DNA of 55,460 bases from an uncultured bacterium (GTDB lineage Bacteria > Patescibacteriota > Microgenomatia > UBA1400 > UBA12108): assembly GCA_903945195.1 (NCBI GenBank), contig CAJAUT010000025.1, positions 1 to 55,460 on the forward strand, given 5' to 3'. Shown one piece after another: positions 28,129 to 36,170 of the stretch. The position numbers and the translations under genes are program-made. The notes below the pieces were generated by a model that was given only the letters and a program-made list of their open reading frames with translations, was not told where the DNA came from and ran no database searches. How positions within the stretch are numbered: position 1 is the first letter of the stretch; every line of letters starts with the position of its first letter.

Positions 28129-29310
28129 ATGAACATCATTAAAACCGCAAACAAAAACATCAAGCTTTTTGTGTTCATCCGCATCTTCGCCAAACGCGTC
28201 TTTTTGCCTCTCTCAGCCATCTTTTTTATCGAAAACGCAGGCTTTACCATCCGCGATGTTGGCTTACTTGCCGCCTTTTACTCCTTTACCCAGCTTCTAG
28301 TCGAGATCCCAACAGGCTACTTCGCCGACAAAGTAGGTAGAGTGGCTAGTATCCGCATGGGAGCTATATCTTGTGCCATCGCAACCATCCTCTATGTTGT
28401 ATTTACCAATAAATTTGGGATATTTGCTGGTGCCATGTTCGAAGCTATCGGTTACTCATTCCTCGGCGGAGCAGGGGAAGCTCTAATCCACGATTCGCTC
28501 GTCGCCAAAAAACAAACTCACGATTACACGCGGATTATGAGCAAAACCATGTCTATCTCCTTAGTTGCCAATGCAATCCTAGTCTCTCTCGTCCCCATGA
28601 CCTATTACTTGGATCCCCGCTATCCATTTATGCTAGGCACTCTAGCATATCTATCACTACTATTTGTGACCTTCTTTATGCATGATCTACCTCGCACCAT
28701 TATTACAACCAAATTTGTCATCCCCCAGTTCAAGCAAATCGTAGGCAAACGCTACATCCTCATGTTTGGACTAACCTTTGGTATCATCTCTGGTCTATAC
28801 GGTAGTGGCACAGATACCTTTAACGTAGCACTTAAACAATTTGGTGTCCGCCCAGACCTAATGGGTTGGATCTTTGGGATCTCCTCAGTCGTTGGAGCTG
28901 CCATGGGCCCACTCATCAAACATCTAAGTCACATCAAACTTTCATATTATTTGATGATAGATGTATTAGTCCTTTCACTCACATATCTTGCAGCATTCAC
29001 TCGCTCTCCTTACATCCTTGGGTTCTTTATGATCACAGCCATTAGTTTCTTTAGATATCGCAAGATTATCTATCAAAACTACCTCCTTACCATCTATCCT
29101 TCAAACTACAAAGCCACACTCGTCTCCACCATGAACAATCTCGAGCAGCTCAACTCTGTCTGGCTTCCCATCTTTATCACTTATCTAGCTACGCGTACGT
29201 CACTTTCCCTGGGTCTAGGCATCACAGGTCTCCTTATACTATTCATCTTTCCTTTCTTTCACTACTCCACGCTTAGATTTTTTGCCAAAAAAGAGCAACT
29301 CGTAGTATAG
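28129..29310 (+). CDS. Major facilitator superfamily transporter
   Basis: 393 aa, about 12 hydrophobic segments. The loop between helices 2 and 3 carries the MFS motif PTGYFADKVGRVASIRMG (about 64-81), and TTGL/GAAMG-type glycine motifs occur in the second half (GISSVVGAAMGPLIKHLS). Substrate cannot be told; the family includes drug and sugar exporters. It starts right after tRNA-Leu with no obvious ribosome site and is followed 7 bp later by the cyclophilin gene. Confidence 0.88.
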   Translation: MNIIKTANKNIKLFVFIRIFAKRVFLPLSAIFFIENAGFTIRDVGLLAAFYSFTQLLVEIPTGYFADKVGRVASIRMGAISCAIATILYVVFTNKFGIFAGAMFEAIGYSFLGGAGEALIHDSLVAKKQTHDYTRIMSKTMSISLVANAILVSLVPMTYYLDPRYPFMLGTLAYLSLLFVTFFMHDLPRTIITTKFVIPQFKQIVGKRYILMFGLTFGIISGLYGSGTDTFNVALKQFGVRPDLMGWIFGISSVVGAAMGPLIKHLSHIKLSYYLMIDVLVLSLTYLAAFTRSPYILGFFMITAISFFRYRKIIYQNYLLTIYPSNYKATLVSTMNNLEQLNSVWLPIFITYLATRTSLSLGLGITGLLILFIFPFFHYSTLRFFAKKEQLVV

Positions 29311-29317
29311 TCACTAT

Positions 29318-29974
29318 ATGCAAAAATCACTAAACATAATCCTCATCATCATTATCGCAGTCCTCGTAGGTTGGACCCTAGTCAAACCTAGTGTGCAATC
29401 AGATATAGTTGCAAGCCCAAGCCCTAGCCCAGAAGTTATAAATAATAATCAACCACAGGAGAATAGTCCCATGCCAAAAAAACAATATCAAAAAGCCGAA
29501 CAAGTGATAAAAACAGGCAAGTCATATACAGCGGTTCTAAAAACTACAGCCGGCGACATCACCGTAGAGCTAGCCAAAAACATGCCTATCACAGTCAACA
29601 ACTTTGTCTTTTTAGCCAAAGACAAGTTTTATGATGGCGTCATCTTCCATCGCACTATCTCTGGTTTTATGATCCAAGGTGGCGACCCCACGGGTACAGG
29701 TATGGGTGGACCAGGGTACAAATTTGCCGACGAAAAATTCACAGGTGAGTACAAGCGTGGCACCATCGCCATGGCCAACTCAGGCCCAAACACAAATGGT
29801 AGCCAGTTCTTTATCATGCACGCCGACTATCCACTACCTCCTAGTTACACCATCTTTGGCATGACTACAGCAGGACTGGACGTAGTAGACAAGATAGCCA
29901 CCGCCAAAACTGGACCAAGCGATCGCCCAGTTGAGCCTGTTGTCATAAATACTATCGAGATCCAAGAAAAATAA
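29318..29974 (+). CDS. Membrane-anchored or secreted cyclophilin-type peptidyl-prolyl isomerase
   Basis: 218 aa. N-terminal membrane segment (ILIIIIAVLVGWTLV), a Ser/Pro/Asn-rich linker (about 30-55), then a compact cyclophilin domain: FHRTISGFMIQGGDPTGTG with the catalytic Arg, GSQFFIMHADYP, and YTIFGMTTAGLDVVDKIA. It probably assists folding of exported proteins outside the membrane. It directly abuts the lytic transglycosylase gene. Confidence 0.93.
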   Translation: MQKSLNIILIIIIAVLVGWTLVKPSVQSDIVASPSPSPEVINNNQPQENSPMPKKQYQKAEQVIKTGKSYTAVLKTTAGDITVELAKNMPITVNNFVFLAKDKFYDGVIFHRTISGFMIQGGDPTGTGMGGPGYKFADEKFTGEYKRGTIAMANSGPNTNGSQFFIMHADYPLPPSYTIFGMTTAGLDVVDKIATAKTGPSDRPVEPVVINTIEIQEK

Positions 29975-30643
29975 ATGGTCACGATCACAGGTAGTCTACT
30001 AGACAAGCTTGCTCTCAAAAACAAAGCTCTCTATGACTGGTTTGTGACTCGCTCCATAGACTTAGACAATCTCTCTAAATATGTCTCTGGCATGGCCCTA
30101 GCCATCTCGCTAGCCACTTCTCAGCCACTTTTAGCAGTAGATACAACTACAAACACAGAGATCGTAGAATCAGTAGCTCCCCTCACAGTCAAAGAGCTAC
30201 GTGGCAAAAACGATGTCGAGCGAGCCAATTTAGTCTGGTCACGTTATGGTAGCCTGATCCGCACCTCAGCCGAAAAATACGACCTAGATCCAGATTTAAT
30301 TTTTGCTACTATCATGATCGAGTCAGGTGGCAATACCTACGCCGTACGCCAGGAGCCTCGCATCCACGATGCCAGTTACGGCCTAGGCCAGCTCTTGTAT
30401 GGTACAGCCCGCGGGATAGGGTATAGAGGCACTCCAGAAGGATTATTTGACCCTAGTGTAAACATTGACCTGATCGCCAAATACCACAAAAGAAACTTTG
30501 ATCATTACAAAGATCTAAATCCGTCAGAGCTCACGATCGCCTACAACACCGGCTCACCCTACAAACGCCCAACAGCAGGTCACCTAACCAAGTTTGATAA
30601 ATGGTACAACTCATTATCCAACTTGGAGGTAGACATCTCATGA
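29975..30643 (+). CDS. Lytic transglycosylase (SLT domain)
   Basis: 222 aa. A hydrophobic segment near residues 38-58 (VSGMALAISLATSQPLLAV) may be an internal signal or anchor. The SLT domain has the catalytic Glu in ATIMIESGGN, then SYGLGQLLYGTARGIGY and LTIAYNTGS with a loop where the family has AYNAG. It would cleave peptidoglycan glycan strands with 1,6-anhydro product formation. The start codon immediately follows the cyclophilin stop. Confidence 0.88.
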   Translation: MVTITGSLLDKLALKNKALYDWFVTRSIDLDNLSKYVSGMALAISLATSQPLLAVDTTTNTEIVESVAPLTVKELRGKNDVERANLVWSRYGSLIRTSAEKYDLDPDLIFATIMIESGGNTYAVRQEPRIHDASYGLGQLLYGTARGIGYRGTPEGLFDPSVNIDLIAKYHKRNFDHYKDLNPSELTIAYNTGSPYKRPTAGHLTKFDKWYNSLSNLEVDIS

Positions 30644-30786
30644 AAGATCAAAAAGATTCGCTAGCAAAGCCAGAAGCAAAGTCATTTTTTGAAAAACTAG
30701 AGACAGCTACTCCCACTGCAGTTTCCCAGTCCATCATCGCCAAAATCCTACAAGAGCTAAAAAAGTTAAAAAATAGTAAATTATGA
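30640..30786 (+). CDS. Small hypothetical protein, 48 aa
   Basis: Starts at the ATG at 30640, overlapping the transglycosylase stop (ATGA), and ends overlapping malQ in the same manner. The track shows it 13 codons longer. Charged and helical (KSFFEKLETATPTAV, KILQELKKLKNSKL), with no family I recognise. The double ATGA coupling supports a real translated ORF. Confidence 0.55.
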   Translation: MKDQKDSLAKPEAKSFFEKLETATPTAVSQSIIAKILQELKKLKNSKL

Positions 30787-32165
30787 TTTCTACTACTAAA
30801 CGGATTGGCACTCTATTGCCAATAAGTGCTTTGATCTCAAATAGCGCAACTCGCGGTAGCTTTCAGGCAGGTCTCAAATTTGTAGATTGGTTAGCAAGAT
30901 CCAAACAATCAGTTTGGCAACTATTGCCACTATCTGAAACCCAGTTACAAAATGGATCAGCCACTATACACGTGCCTTCTCCTTACAAGGGGTATTGCAT
31001 AGGTCTTGACCCAAAGTATTTAAGTCCTAGCGATATCACACCAACCAAGAGGCAACTAGCTAGTTTTATTAAAAATAATGATTATTGGTTAGGAAATTAT
31101 GCATTGTTTTGTGCATTAAGAGATTATTTCAAGACCGACAAATGGAGTAAGTGGCCAAATGATATTAGACATCACAACGAGAAAGTAATGATTGAATGGA
31201 AAGCAAAACTAGCTACCGAAATTTCAAATAATATCTCAATGCAAGCAAAGTTATATTATAGTTACAAAAAAATTATAAACTCTGCCAAAAAACATAAGAT
31301 ATTATTGATAGGTGACATGCCATTTTATATTGGATTAAACAGCCCATTAGTATGGCAAAATCAGCAATTATTTGATCTAGATAACATGAGTATTCCTAGA
31401 TATGTAAGTGGGGTACTAGATAGTACTAAAGCCCATTTTGGCAGACAAGTATGGGGACATCCTCTATATCAATGGCAAGATAAGAGATTAATTCCCGAAC
31501 TTAAAATATTATTTGAAATACGGCTAAAATATCTAGCCAGTCTTTTTAATTATATTAGATTAGATCATGCTAAAGGCTTTTATACCTATGCAGCCATAGA
31601 TATCTCAAACACAAAAGGTGACTGCAATCTAAATGGCCCAGGCGATATATTTTTAACAAATCTCATACATTATTCTCAGCATATTAGACTAAAAATGTAT
31701 GCAGAAGATTCTGGAGCAAATTTAGCAGAACTACGTAAGTGTTTGCACTCACATCATTTACCTGGCATAAAAATATTTCGCTTTGCATACAACGAGAAAA
31801 GACACATATTTTCTGAACAGTATATACACATCGATAGTTATCCGACCAATTCTGTGGCGTATACCACAACACACGACACAGAAACTTTGATAGGTTATCT
31901 ACAAAATTTATCAATTTCAGAAAGAAGCAATTTATGTGCAAAATTAAAGATAAACCCATCAAAAAATATATATGATCTAGCTAAAGAAATTAGAAATCAG
32001 ATAATCAATTCACCTGCAAAAATAGTAATTCTTCCTTTACAAGATTGGCTTTTGACAACAGATCGAATAAATATTCCTGGCACAGAAAAAGAGATAGGGG
32101 ACACCAATTGGCAATATCAAATGGATATACCCATAGAAGATCTACCTATAAAATTTCAAAACTAA
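30783..32165 (+). CDS. malQ: 4-alpha-glucanotransferase (GH77, MalQ-like)
   Basis: Amylomaltase family, 460 aa, a little short. N-terminal ISALISNSATRGSFQAGLKFVDWLA and WQLLPLSETQ; IGDMPFYIGLNSPLVW; the catalytic Asp in YIRLDHAKGFYTYAAI (about 258), the acid/base Glu in YAEDSGANLAEL (about 306), and TTHDTETLIGYL with the third carboxylate. It disproportionates maltodextrins and fits storage or uptake of alpha-glucans. Codon use is strikingly A/T-rich relative to the upstream cyclophilin and transglycosylase genes, which suggests a different origin. Confidence 0.88.
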   Translation: MISTTKRIGTLLPISALISNSATRGSFQAGLKFVDWLARSKQSVWQLLPLSETQLQNGSATIHVPSPYKGYCIGLDPKYLSPSDITPTKRQLASFIKNNDYWLGNYALFCALRDYFKTDKWSKWPNDIRHHNEKVMIEWKAKLATEISNNISMQAKLYYSYKKIINSAKKHKILLIGDMPFYIGLNSPLVWQNQQLFDLDNMSIPRYVSGVLDSTKAHFGRQVWGHPLYQWQDKRLIPELKILFEIRLKYLASLFNYIRLDHAKGFYTYAAIDISNTKGDCNLNGPGDIFLTNLIHYSQHIRLKMYAEDSGANLAELRKCLHSHHLPGIKIFRFAYNEKRHIFSEQYIHIDSYPTNSVAYTTTHDTETLIGYLQNLSISERSNLCAKLKINPSKNIYDLAKEIRNQIINSPAKIVILPLQDWLLTTDRINIPGTEKEIGDTNWQYQMDIPIEDLPIKFQN

Positions 32166-32167
32166 TT

Positions 32168-32187
32168 TATCAAGATATATCTTGATA
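32168..32187. repeat. 20-bp perfect palindrome after malQ
   Basis: TATCAAGATATATCTTGATA begins just after the malQ stop and runs into repeat R1. It could act as a weak terminator hairpin, or be the boundary structure of the cassette array that follows. Confidence 0.6.
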
Positions 32188-32189
32188 GA

Positions 32190-32217
32190 ATCAGGGAGTG
32201 TGTTCGAACCTTGCTTG
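32190..32217 (+). repeat. Array repeat R1 (same 28 bp as R4)
   Basis: The 28 bp beginning ATCAGGGAGTGTGTTCGAAC are identical to 36124-36151. On the minus strand it includes GGTTCGAAC, a T-loop sequence, so it reads as a tRNA 3'-half remnant. It marks the left edge of the repeat-bounded gene array. Confidence 0.85.
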
Positions 32218-32335
32218 TAGAGAAAGAAATGTTGGTATATTAATTTGGATTATGTATATTTGGCATATTCCTTCTGCTTTAGTAGTGTTAACAATACTTT
32301 GAACATGTTCCAATTTGGAACAGATTGGTTGTCAT

Positions 32336-32950
32336 CTACCCTAGGGATTCATCAAGAGCTTGCTCAATTAGTTTTTCTAATTTCGAGTAGTCTCCTTCGT
32401 CTGCCGAGTACATGGCTTGCAGGTAGTTTTCTCTATCCTCCTTGGTATCTGCTTTGATTTCGATTGGAGGTAGACCTAACTGAAGAAGAATAGTTGTTGT
32501 GAGCATGCGTGCAAGTCGACCGTTGTAATCTTGAAATGGGTGGATCCAGACGAATTGATGTTGGAACCAAGCTAGTAACTCGATAATCTTTTCGACAGTA
32601 TCCCTGTCTAAGTGTTTTAGTCTTTCTGGTAAATCAGCGCAAAGATTTGCAATAAGGGTAGGAACCAGGTGAGGAAGGGGAGCTTCTTTTCCCGAATACT
32701 CTACTCTGATAGTGCGATATTTGCCTGCCCAATCAGGAAATATCCAAGCGAAGGCTAACTCGTGTATTCTGAGTATCAGTTGTGGAGTTAGCTGGTCTAG
32801 ATAATGAGTCGCTATAAACTCAAGGCCTTTCTTGGTGCCTTCTATCTCTAGTTGAAGAAGTTTCGTTCTGGGCATAATGCCGAATGCAGTTTGCTTGTAG
32901 CATGTAGCACCTTTAGGTTGGTAGACGATTTTTTCATTTAAATATTGCAT
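32336..32950 (-). CDS. Fic family protein (possible AMPylating toxin)
   Basis: 204 aa Fic core. The catalytic loop is VWIHPFQDYNGRLARML (about 134-150), with His and the Asn-Gly-Arg anion hole kept and Tyr replacing the usual Gly of HPFxDGNGR. The flap region is AGKYRTIRVEYSG. Fic proteins transfer AMP or other groups to target proteins. The start overlaps by 17 bp the end of a 55-aa ORF (32934-33101) that carries an inhibitory-helix-like motif, so this looks like a separately encoded toxin-antitoxin pair or a frameshifted single gene. First unit of the tRNA-His array. Confidence 0.85.
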   Translation of the reverse strand: MQYLNEKIVYQPKGATCYKQTAFGIMPRTKLLQLEIEGTKKGLEFIATHYLDQLTPQLILRIHELAFAWIFPDWAGKYRTIRVEYSGKEAPLPHLVPTLIANLCADLPERLKHLDRDTVEKIIELLAWFQHQFVWIHPFQDYNGRLARMLTTTILLQLGLPPIEIKADTKEDRENYLQAMYSADEGDYSKLEKLIEQALDESLG

Positions 32951-33101
32951 TGACCATTCGTCGAGTAATGCTCTCGCCTTCTAATTTGGTAGTGCGAAAA
33001 ATCATTTCAGGCATAAAACTTCGCAATAGGGAGCTTCCAGATTTTTTGTTAGATTTGGACTTACGATATTTGTCGTATTTAGCCTGAATTTTTGATTTCA
33101 T
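32934..33101 (-). CDS. Small Fic-antitoxin-like protein, 55 aa
   Basis: Not in the ORF track. Starts MKSKIQAKYDKYRKSK and ends RRMVNAIFK. It contains FRTTKLEGESIT, which fits the Fic inhibitory motif (S/T)xxxE(G/N) that in class II Fic proteins sits just before the Fic core (compare STRIEGSKLS in the fic gene at 51886). It overlaps the downstream Fic ORF by 17 bp in another frame. Either a class I arrangement (separate antitoxin, as in VbhA/VbhT) or an N-terminus split off by a frameshift. A TACAAT box 14-19 bases before the ATG could be its promoter. Confidence 0.6.
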   Translation of the reverse strand: MKSKIQAKYDKYRKSKSNKKSGSSLLRSFMPEMIFRTTKLEGESITRRMVNAIFK

Positions 33102-33152
33102 GGATAAATTGTAGCATGTGTGAGTAGCTGTGACTAGAAACCAGTATATCTA

Positions 33153-33193
33153 ACTATATCATGGGGTCAACTAGTGGACTCATTCGTGAACAG
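33153..33193 (+). repeat. Array repeat R2
   Basis: Contains AACTAGTGGACTCATTCGTG; 30 bp (33164-33193) are identical to R3 and nearly so to R5. The left part GGGGTCAACTAGTGGACTC lines up with the minus-strand 3' end of tRNA-His (GGGGTGGACGAGCGGACTC). Separates the Fic unit from the 33252-33563 gene. Confidence 0.85.
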
Positions 33194-33251
33194 GAAAGTA
33201 GAGATAACCTTTACTGTCAGAGAATTAGAGAGTCTCTTTATTAAAGCTAGG

Positions 33252-33563
33252 TTAGCTTCTAGCATTGCTACTTGCTAATTGGCTTTTGGCCTTTACTTGT
33301 TCACCGATTTCAAAGCATTGATTATCATACCTATTCATTTGTATTGCGTGATTAGATGCACCAGATAAACCCAATATAGTTCCAACAAAGACTAATCCTC
33401 CGACTACGTAATCCCATCCATTAATTCCTGGTGGCGTGTGATTAAAATATATTGCAGCTTCGGCAAGAATAACTGATAATCCAGTTAGATCTGCAACCGT
33501 CATGATTCCTTCGAACATTGATAGTCTAACTGTTTCGTCGAGCTGTTTCTGTAATTCACTCAT
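33252..33563 (-). CDS. Small membrane protein, 103 aa
   Basis: One or two hydrophobic segments (ADLTGLSVILAEAAIYF, about 23-39, and YVVGGLVFVGTILGLSGAS, about 52-70) between charged ends. I recognise no family. It is the only gene between repeats R2 and R3, i.e. a single-gene cassette. No signal peptide, no catalytic motif visible. Confidence 0.55.
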   Translation of the reverse strand: MSELQKQLDETVRLSMFEGIMTVADLTGLSVILAEAAIYFNHTPPGINGWDYVVGGLVFVGTILGLSGASNHAIQMNRYDNQCFEIGEQVKAKSQLASSNARS

Positions 33564-33610
33564 GGCGACAATTATACACTATAGGTCAATAGCGTCTTTA
33601 TAAATATATC

Positions 33611-33653
33611 AAACTATATCATTGGGTCAACTAGTGGACTCATTCGTGAACAG
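33611..33653 (+). repeat. Array repeat R3
   Basis: Shares 30 identical bp with R2 and continues with GTTGAGATAAACATATCG, which also follows R5 (one base different). Preceded by AAACTATATC, a decamer also present beside the DUF4143 gene repeats at 50435 and 51827. Confidence 0.85.
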
Positions 33654-33752
33654 AAGAGTTGAGATAAACATATCGGTCCCAGAGATCAAATTATTATTTG
33701 ATGGTTTGAATATGCCCCACCCTGCAATGGCTGAATGGTAGAATATCTGGCT

Positions 33753-34043
33753 ATGGCAGAGAAAATCACTGGGCAAATATTTTTGTTAAATGAGGACGGC
33801 GACGCTGATCGACAAATTTTAGTCATGGCAGGTGCATCTGAAATTATCGGTGGGACATTTGGGTCCCTCGTGATTGATATGACCGCAAATCCACCTAAGG
33901 TGCAAGGTAAAGGCAACGTATGGGTCGAGGTAGGAGGTGCACTGATTCGGACTACACGAATGAACGAGGGAGATAATCTGGCAGTATTCACATCTGCTGA
34001 TGGGATAAGACGAAACCCAATCGGGTCAATTGTTTGTTGTTAA
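33753..34043 (+). CDS. Hypothetical protein, 96 aa
   Basis: Starts at the second ATG of the ORF (MAEKITGQIFLLNEDGDADR). Beta-rich and compact, with GGTFGSLVIDMTANPPKVQG and VWVEVGGALIRTTRMNEGD, which could be a small all-beta domain. No signal or membrane segment. The opposite-strand ORF 33686-33991 is a weaker alternative. It lies inside the array between R3 and R4. Function unknown. Confidence 0.5.
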   Translation: MAEKITGQIFLLNEDGDADRQILVMAGASEIIGGTFGSLVIDMTANPPKVQGKGNVWVEVGGALIRTTRMNEGDNLAVFTSADGIRRNPIGSIVCC

Positions 34044-34057
34044 AACTATTCCTATAG

Positions 34058-34366
34058 TTACTTCGCTTCCCCTGTAAATTTACCCGCTTCGACAAACTTA
34101 GTTTTGTAGATGTCTTGCTCATCTTTCGTAAAAACGGTTAGTACCTCGACTTGTAGATGAGTCTTGCCTTCTTTTTGAGTGAGAGATAGAACTCGACAGT
34201 AGCCAAGGAAGTTCCAGTCTGTATGAAAATAGAGCAAAGCAATTCTCATGGGTAGGACCCGCTCTCGCTCCAGTACCAAATCAACTATTAGACCATGCTT
34301 GAGTTTTGATAGATCAAAATCTCCTGGGAACCTTACAATTGAGTTGATTTCTGTCATTGCGCCCAT
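34058..34366 (-). CDS. Hypothetical protein, 102 aa
   Basis: A good ribosome site (AAGGAG) precedes the ATG at 34366. Beta-rich: DLSKLKHGLIVDLVLERERVLPMRIALLYF, then HLQVEVLTVFTKDEQDIYKTKFVEAG, suggesting a small beta-barrel. I recognise no family. It starts 8 bp after the stop of the frameshifted gene upstream, so the two probably form an operon within the array. Confidence 0.6.
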   Translation of the reverse strand: MGAMTEINSIVRFPGDFDLSKLKHGLIVDLVLERERVLPMRIALLYFHTDWNFLGYCRVLSLTQKEGKTHLQVEVLTVFTKDEQDIYKTKFVEAGKFTGEAK

Positions 34367-34374
34367 ATGACTCC

Positions 34375-35402
34375 TTATTTATATTTTTCAAATACCAGGG
34401 GTTCGTGATAGAGGTCTATCGATTCAAAGTTCTTGCCTAGTCCAAGCGAGACTGGCAATGTGTCATGTTTGTATGATTTTGCTTTTTCGTATTGTGATGG
34501 CGTAAGGATGCGTGGGATATACGAGTCCTTGTGGTCCTGTAGCACGCCTGTACCGACCCAATACTTGCCATTGAGGTATAGGTGCTCCCGATGCCGATAA
34601 AAATAGGCGAGGCCTTAGTGAAGAGTAGGACCGTATCAGGAGATTTGACTAGATCCATGACTTTGGGTAAATTGCTGGTGGCGGCTTGTTCATAAAGTGC
34701 GGCGAGGTGGATTTTCTCTTGCTTATCTTCCTCTGATAGTTTGGTCCAGTCTTCTTTGCCATTCCATTTGATATTGAGAGTAGCCATTCGCTCAAAGTCT
34801 TTTACTTTAGCATCTGGCCAAGCCTCTATGTCTTGCTCGGCTTTGACCTTACCCTCTTCGAGAGCTTTGAAGTATTCGTCACGAGTGTATATGTCGGCAT
34901 CTCGCAGGATACTCAGTTTTATGTTCTTAGGTAGATGTTCTTGAAATTTGGCTTGTAGATGAGCAAAGCTATCCATGTAGATTTTGATTTCCTCGGTTGT
35001 GAGATTGTCGTGAGTCTCCATGAGTAGTGTGTGGCAGTAGTAAGTTAGTTCGACGCCAGGCTTGTAGACGGTCGCTAAAGGGGCAATGTAGTTGAGAACA
35101 TAGGCGAGATTGAAGAACTCTGCCCAATCCGATTCAGGTGAGGTAGGAAAGCGCCAAAGCTTGTATCCGCCTTGGAAAAATATCACTTTTATTGGCTCAT
35201 TTTTCTCAATTTTGATGTCGATGGCTTTTTGAGTTCGTTCGATACAGCCAGGGTCCAGTTTCCATTTACGGAACTTCTTGGACATGAGTTTCGCCATGGC
35301 AAACTTTGAAACGTCTTGATTGAGGAGTTTTTGATCGTCAGAAGTGAGCTGGTAGTTGCCAGCGTTCTTGAGTTGGTTATCTAGATAGCCTTGTACGTCC
35401 AT
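34375..35402 (-). pseudogene. Hypothetical gene with a frameshift near its 3' end
   Basis: The track ends this ORF at 34437 with an implausible Thr/His/Arg-rich tail. Reading one base back near 34587 (a G run in the minus strand) restores a sensible C-terminus: EHLYLNGKYWVGTGVLQDHK ... DLYHEPLVFEKYK, stopping at 34375. The full product would be about 342 aa with a start at the internal ATG (MDVQGYLDNQ); the upstream TTG is inside IS DNA. It contains IKVIFFQGGYKLWRFPTSPE and ELTYYCHTLLMETHDNLT. I do not recognise the family. Pseudogene, sequencing error or -1 frameshifting are all possible. Confidence 0.65.
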
Positions 35403-35424
35403 AGAGATGTGGGAAGGAATCAAG

Positions 35425-35985
35425 CACCCCGCGGCAGAGACCGCGGGGTATGGTGGGATGGGAGCATGACCCTAGGTGAGTAATCTGAGTTGGACCTCTT
35501 CTTTTGTTTTTCCCTGGTTGGCTATGTATTTCTCTACTACCTTCCAGTTTCCCCGCTCGCTGACCGTAGCCATGTAGAATCCGTCACTCCAGAATTCCCC
35601 ACCCCAGAGTTCTTTCTTTAGTTGAGGAAATCGGATAAATAGTTGTTTAGTCGTAATGCTTTTGAAAATTCGCACAATGGCACTCCCACCATACTTGGGA
35701 AGGAATGAAACGAGCAGGTGAACATGGTTTAGGTCGTACCCGATGCGTTCGAAGTCAATATCGTATCGCTGTCCGATTTCCTCAGCTATGGCAGAGATGG
35801 CTCGCGGGATCTCCTCGGTCAAGAGAGCTTTTCTGTATTTAACGGGAAAAACAATATGGTAGTGAGCGTCATAGACATTGTGAAAAGTACGGTTGAGGGT
35901 CATGCTCCTATTTTATACCGCCTCTTCCTGATCTACTACCCGCCACAATAAGGAGCTCGCGGCAGAGCCGACGAGGTAATAGTTA
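35425..35985 (-). mobile_element. IS200/IS605-type insertion sequence
   Basis: About 560 bp holding only a Y1 transposase. Subterminal hairpins are present on both sides with the same GCAGAG loop: CCCCGCGG-CAGAGA-CCGCGGGG at about 35427-35448 and CTCGCGG-CAGAG-CCGACGAG at about 35956-35975. There are no terminal inverted repeats or target duplication, as expected for this family. The exact ends are uncertain by several bases. Its right side lies against a truncated tRNA-Cys. Confidence 0.75.
35472..35903 (-). CDS. tnpA: IS200/IS605 family transposase TnpA
   Basis: 143 aa HUH/Y1 transposase that moves single-stranded IS DNA. HUH motif DLNHVHLLVSFLPKYGG (about 58-74) and catalytic Tyr in VVEKYIANQGKT (about 127). 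The N-terminus NVYDAHYHIVFPVKYRKALL is typical. No TnpB/IscB gene accompanies it. It is complete and without stops, so potentially active. Confidence 0.94.
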   Translation of the reverse strand: MTLNRTFHNVYDAHYHIVFPVKYRKALLTEEIPRAISAIAEEIGQRYDIDFERIGYDLNHVHLLVSFLPKYGGSAIVRIFKSITTKQLFIRFPQLKKELWGGEFWSDGFYMATVSERGNWKVVEKYIANQGKTKEEVQLRLLT

Positions 35986-36044
35986 ATTGAACCTCCGTCT
36001 TCTGATCTTGCGGACCAGACGCCTTAACACTTGGCCACCACATC
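35985..36044 (-). pseudogene. Truncated tRNA-Cys (anticodon GCA)
   Basis: On the minus strand GGCCAAG...AAGGC forms a tRNA-Cys-like D-arm. The anticodon stem CTGGT/ATCAG holds loop CCGCAAG (anticodon GCA), and CGGAG-GTTCAATT starts the T-arm. The 3' half of the T-stem and the acceptor 3' strand are missing; the sequence runs into the IS200 right end. Probably cut by the insertion or by rearrangement of the array. Confidence 0.6.
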
Positions 36045-36104
36045 AAATTTAGAATAATTGTACTACACTGATATTTGTTTAGATTTCAGATATTTTGAGC
36101 TACT

Positions 36105-36151
36105 TTGATATACTTGGGGTGGGATCAGGGAGTGTGTTCGAACCTTGCTTG
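36105..36151 (+). repeat. Array repeat R4
   Basis: Begins TTGATATACTTGGGGTGGGA, whose first part is nearly the same as the DNA flanking tRNA-His (ATATACTTGGGGTGGACG at 37429-37446) and R5. It ends with the 28 bp shared with R1. It therefore joins the tRNA-His-like flank to the R1 sequence. Confidence 0.85.
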
Positions 36152-36170
36152 CCGAGTATAATCCTGCATT

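Noticed and set aside
33715-33760. Possible tRNA 5'-half (GGCTGAATGGTAGAAT) before the 33753 gene
   Set aside because: It has a D-arm-like sequence, but I could not pair an acceptor or a proper anticodon stem; it may be one more fragment but is too weak to call.
33686-33991. Minus-strand 101-aa ORF opposite 33753-34043
   Set aside because: Its composition is Ser/Thr/Pro-rich and irregular; the plus-strand reading looks more like a folded protein, though neither is certain.
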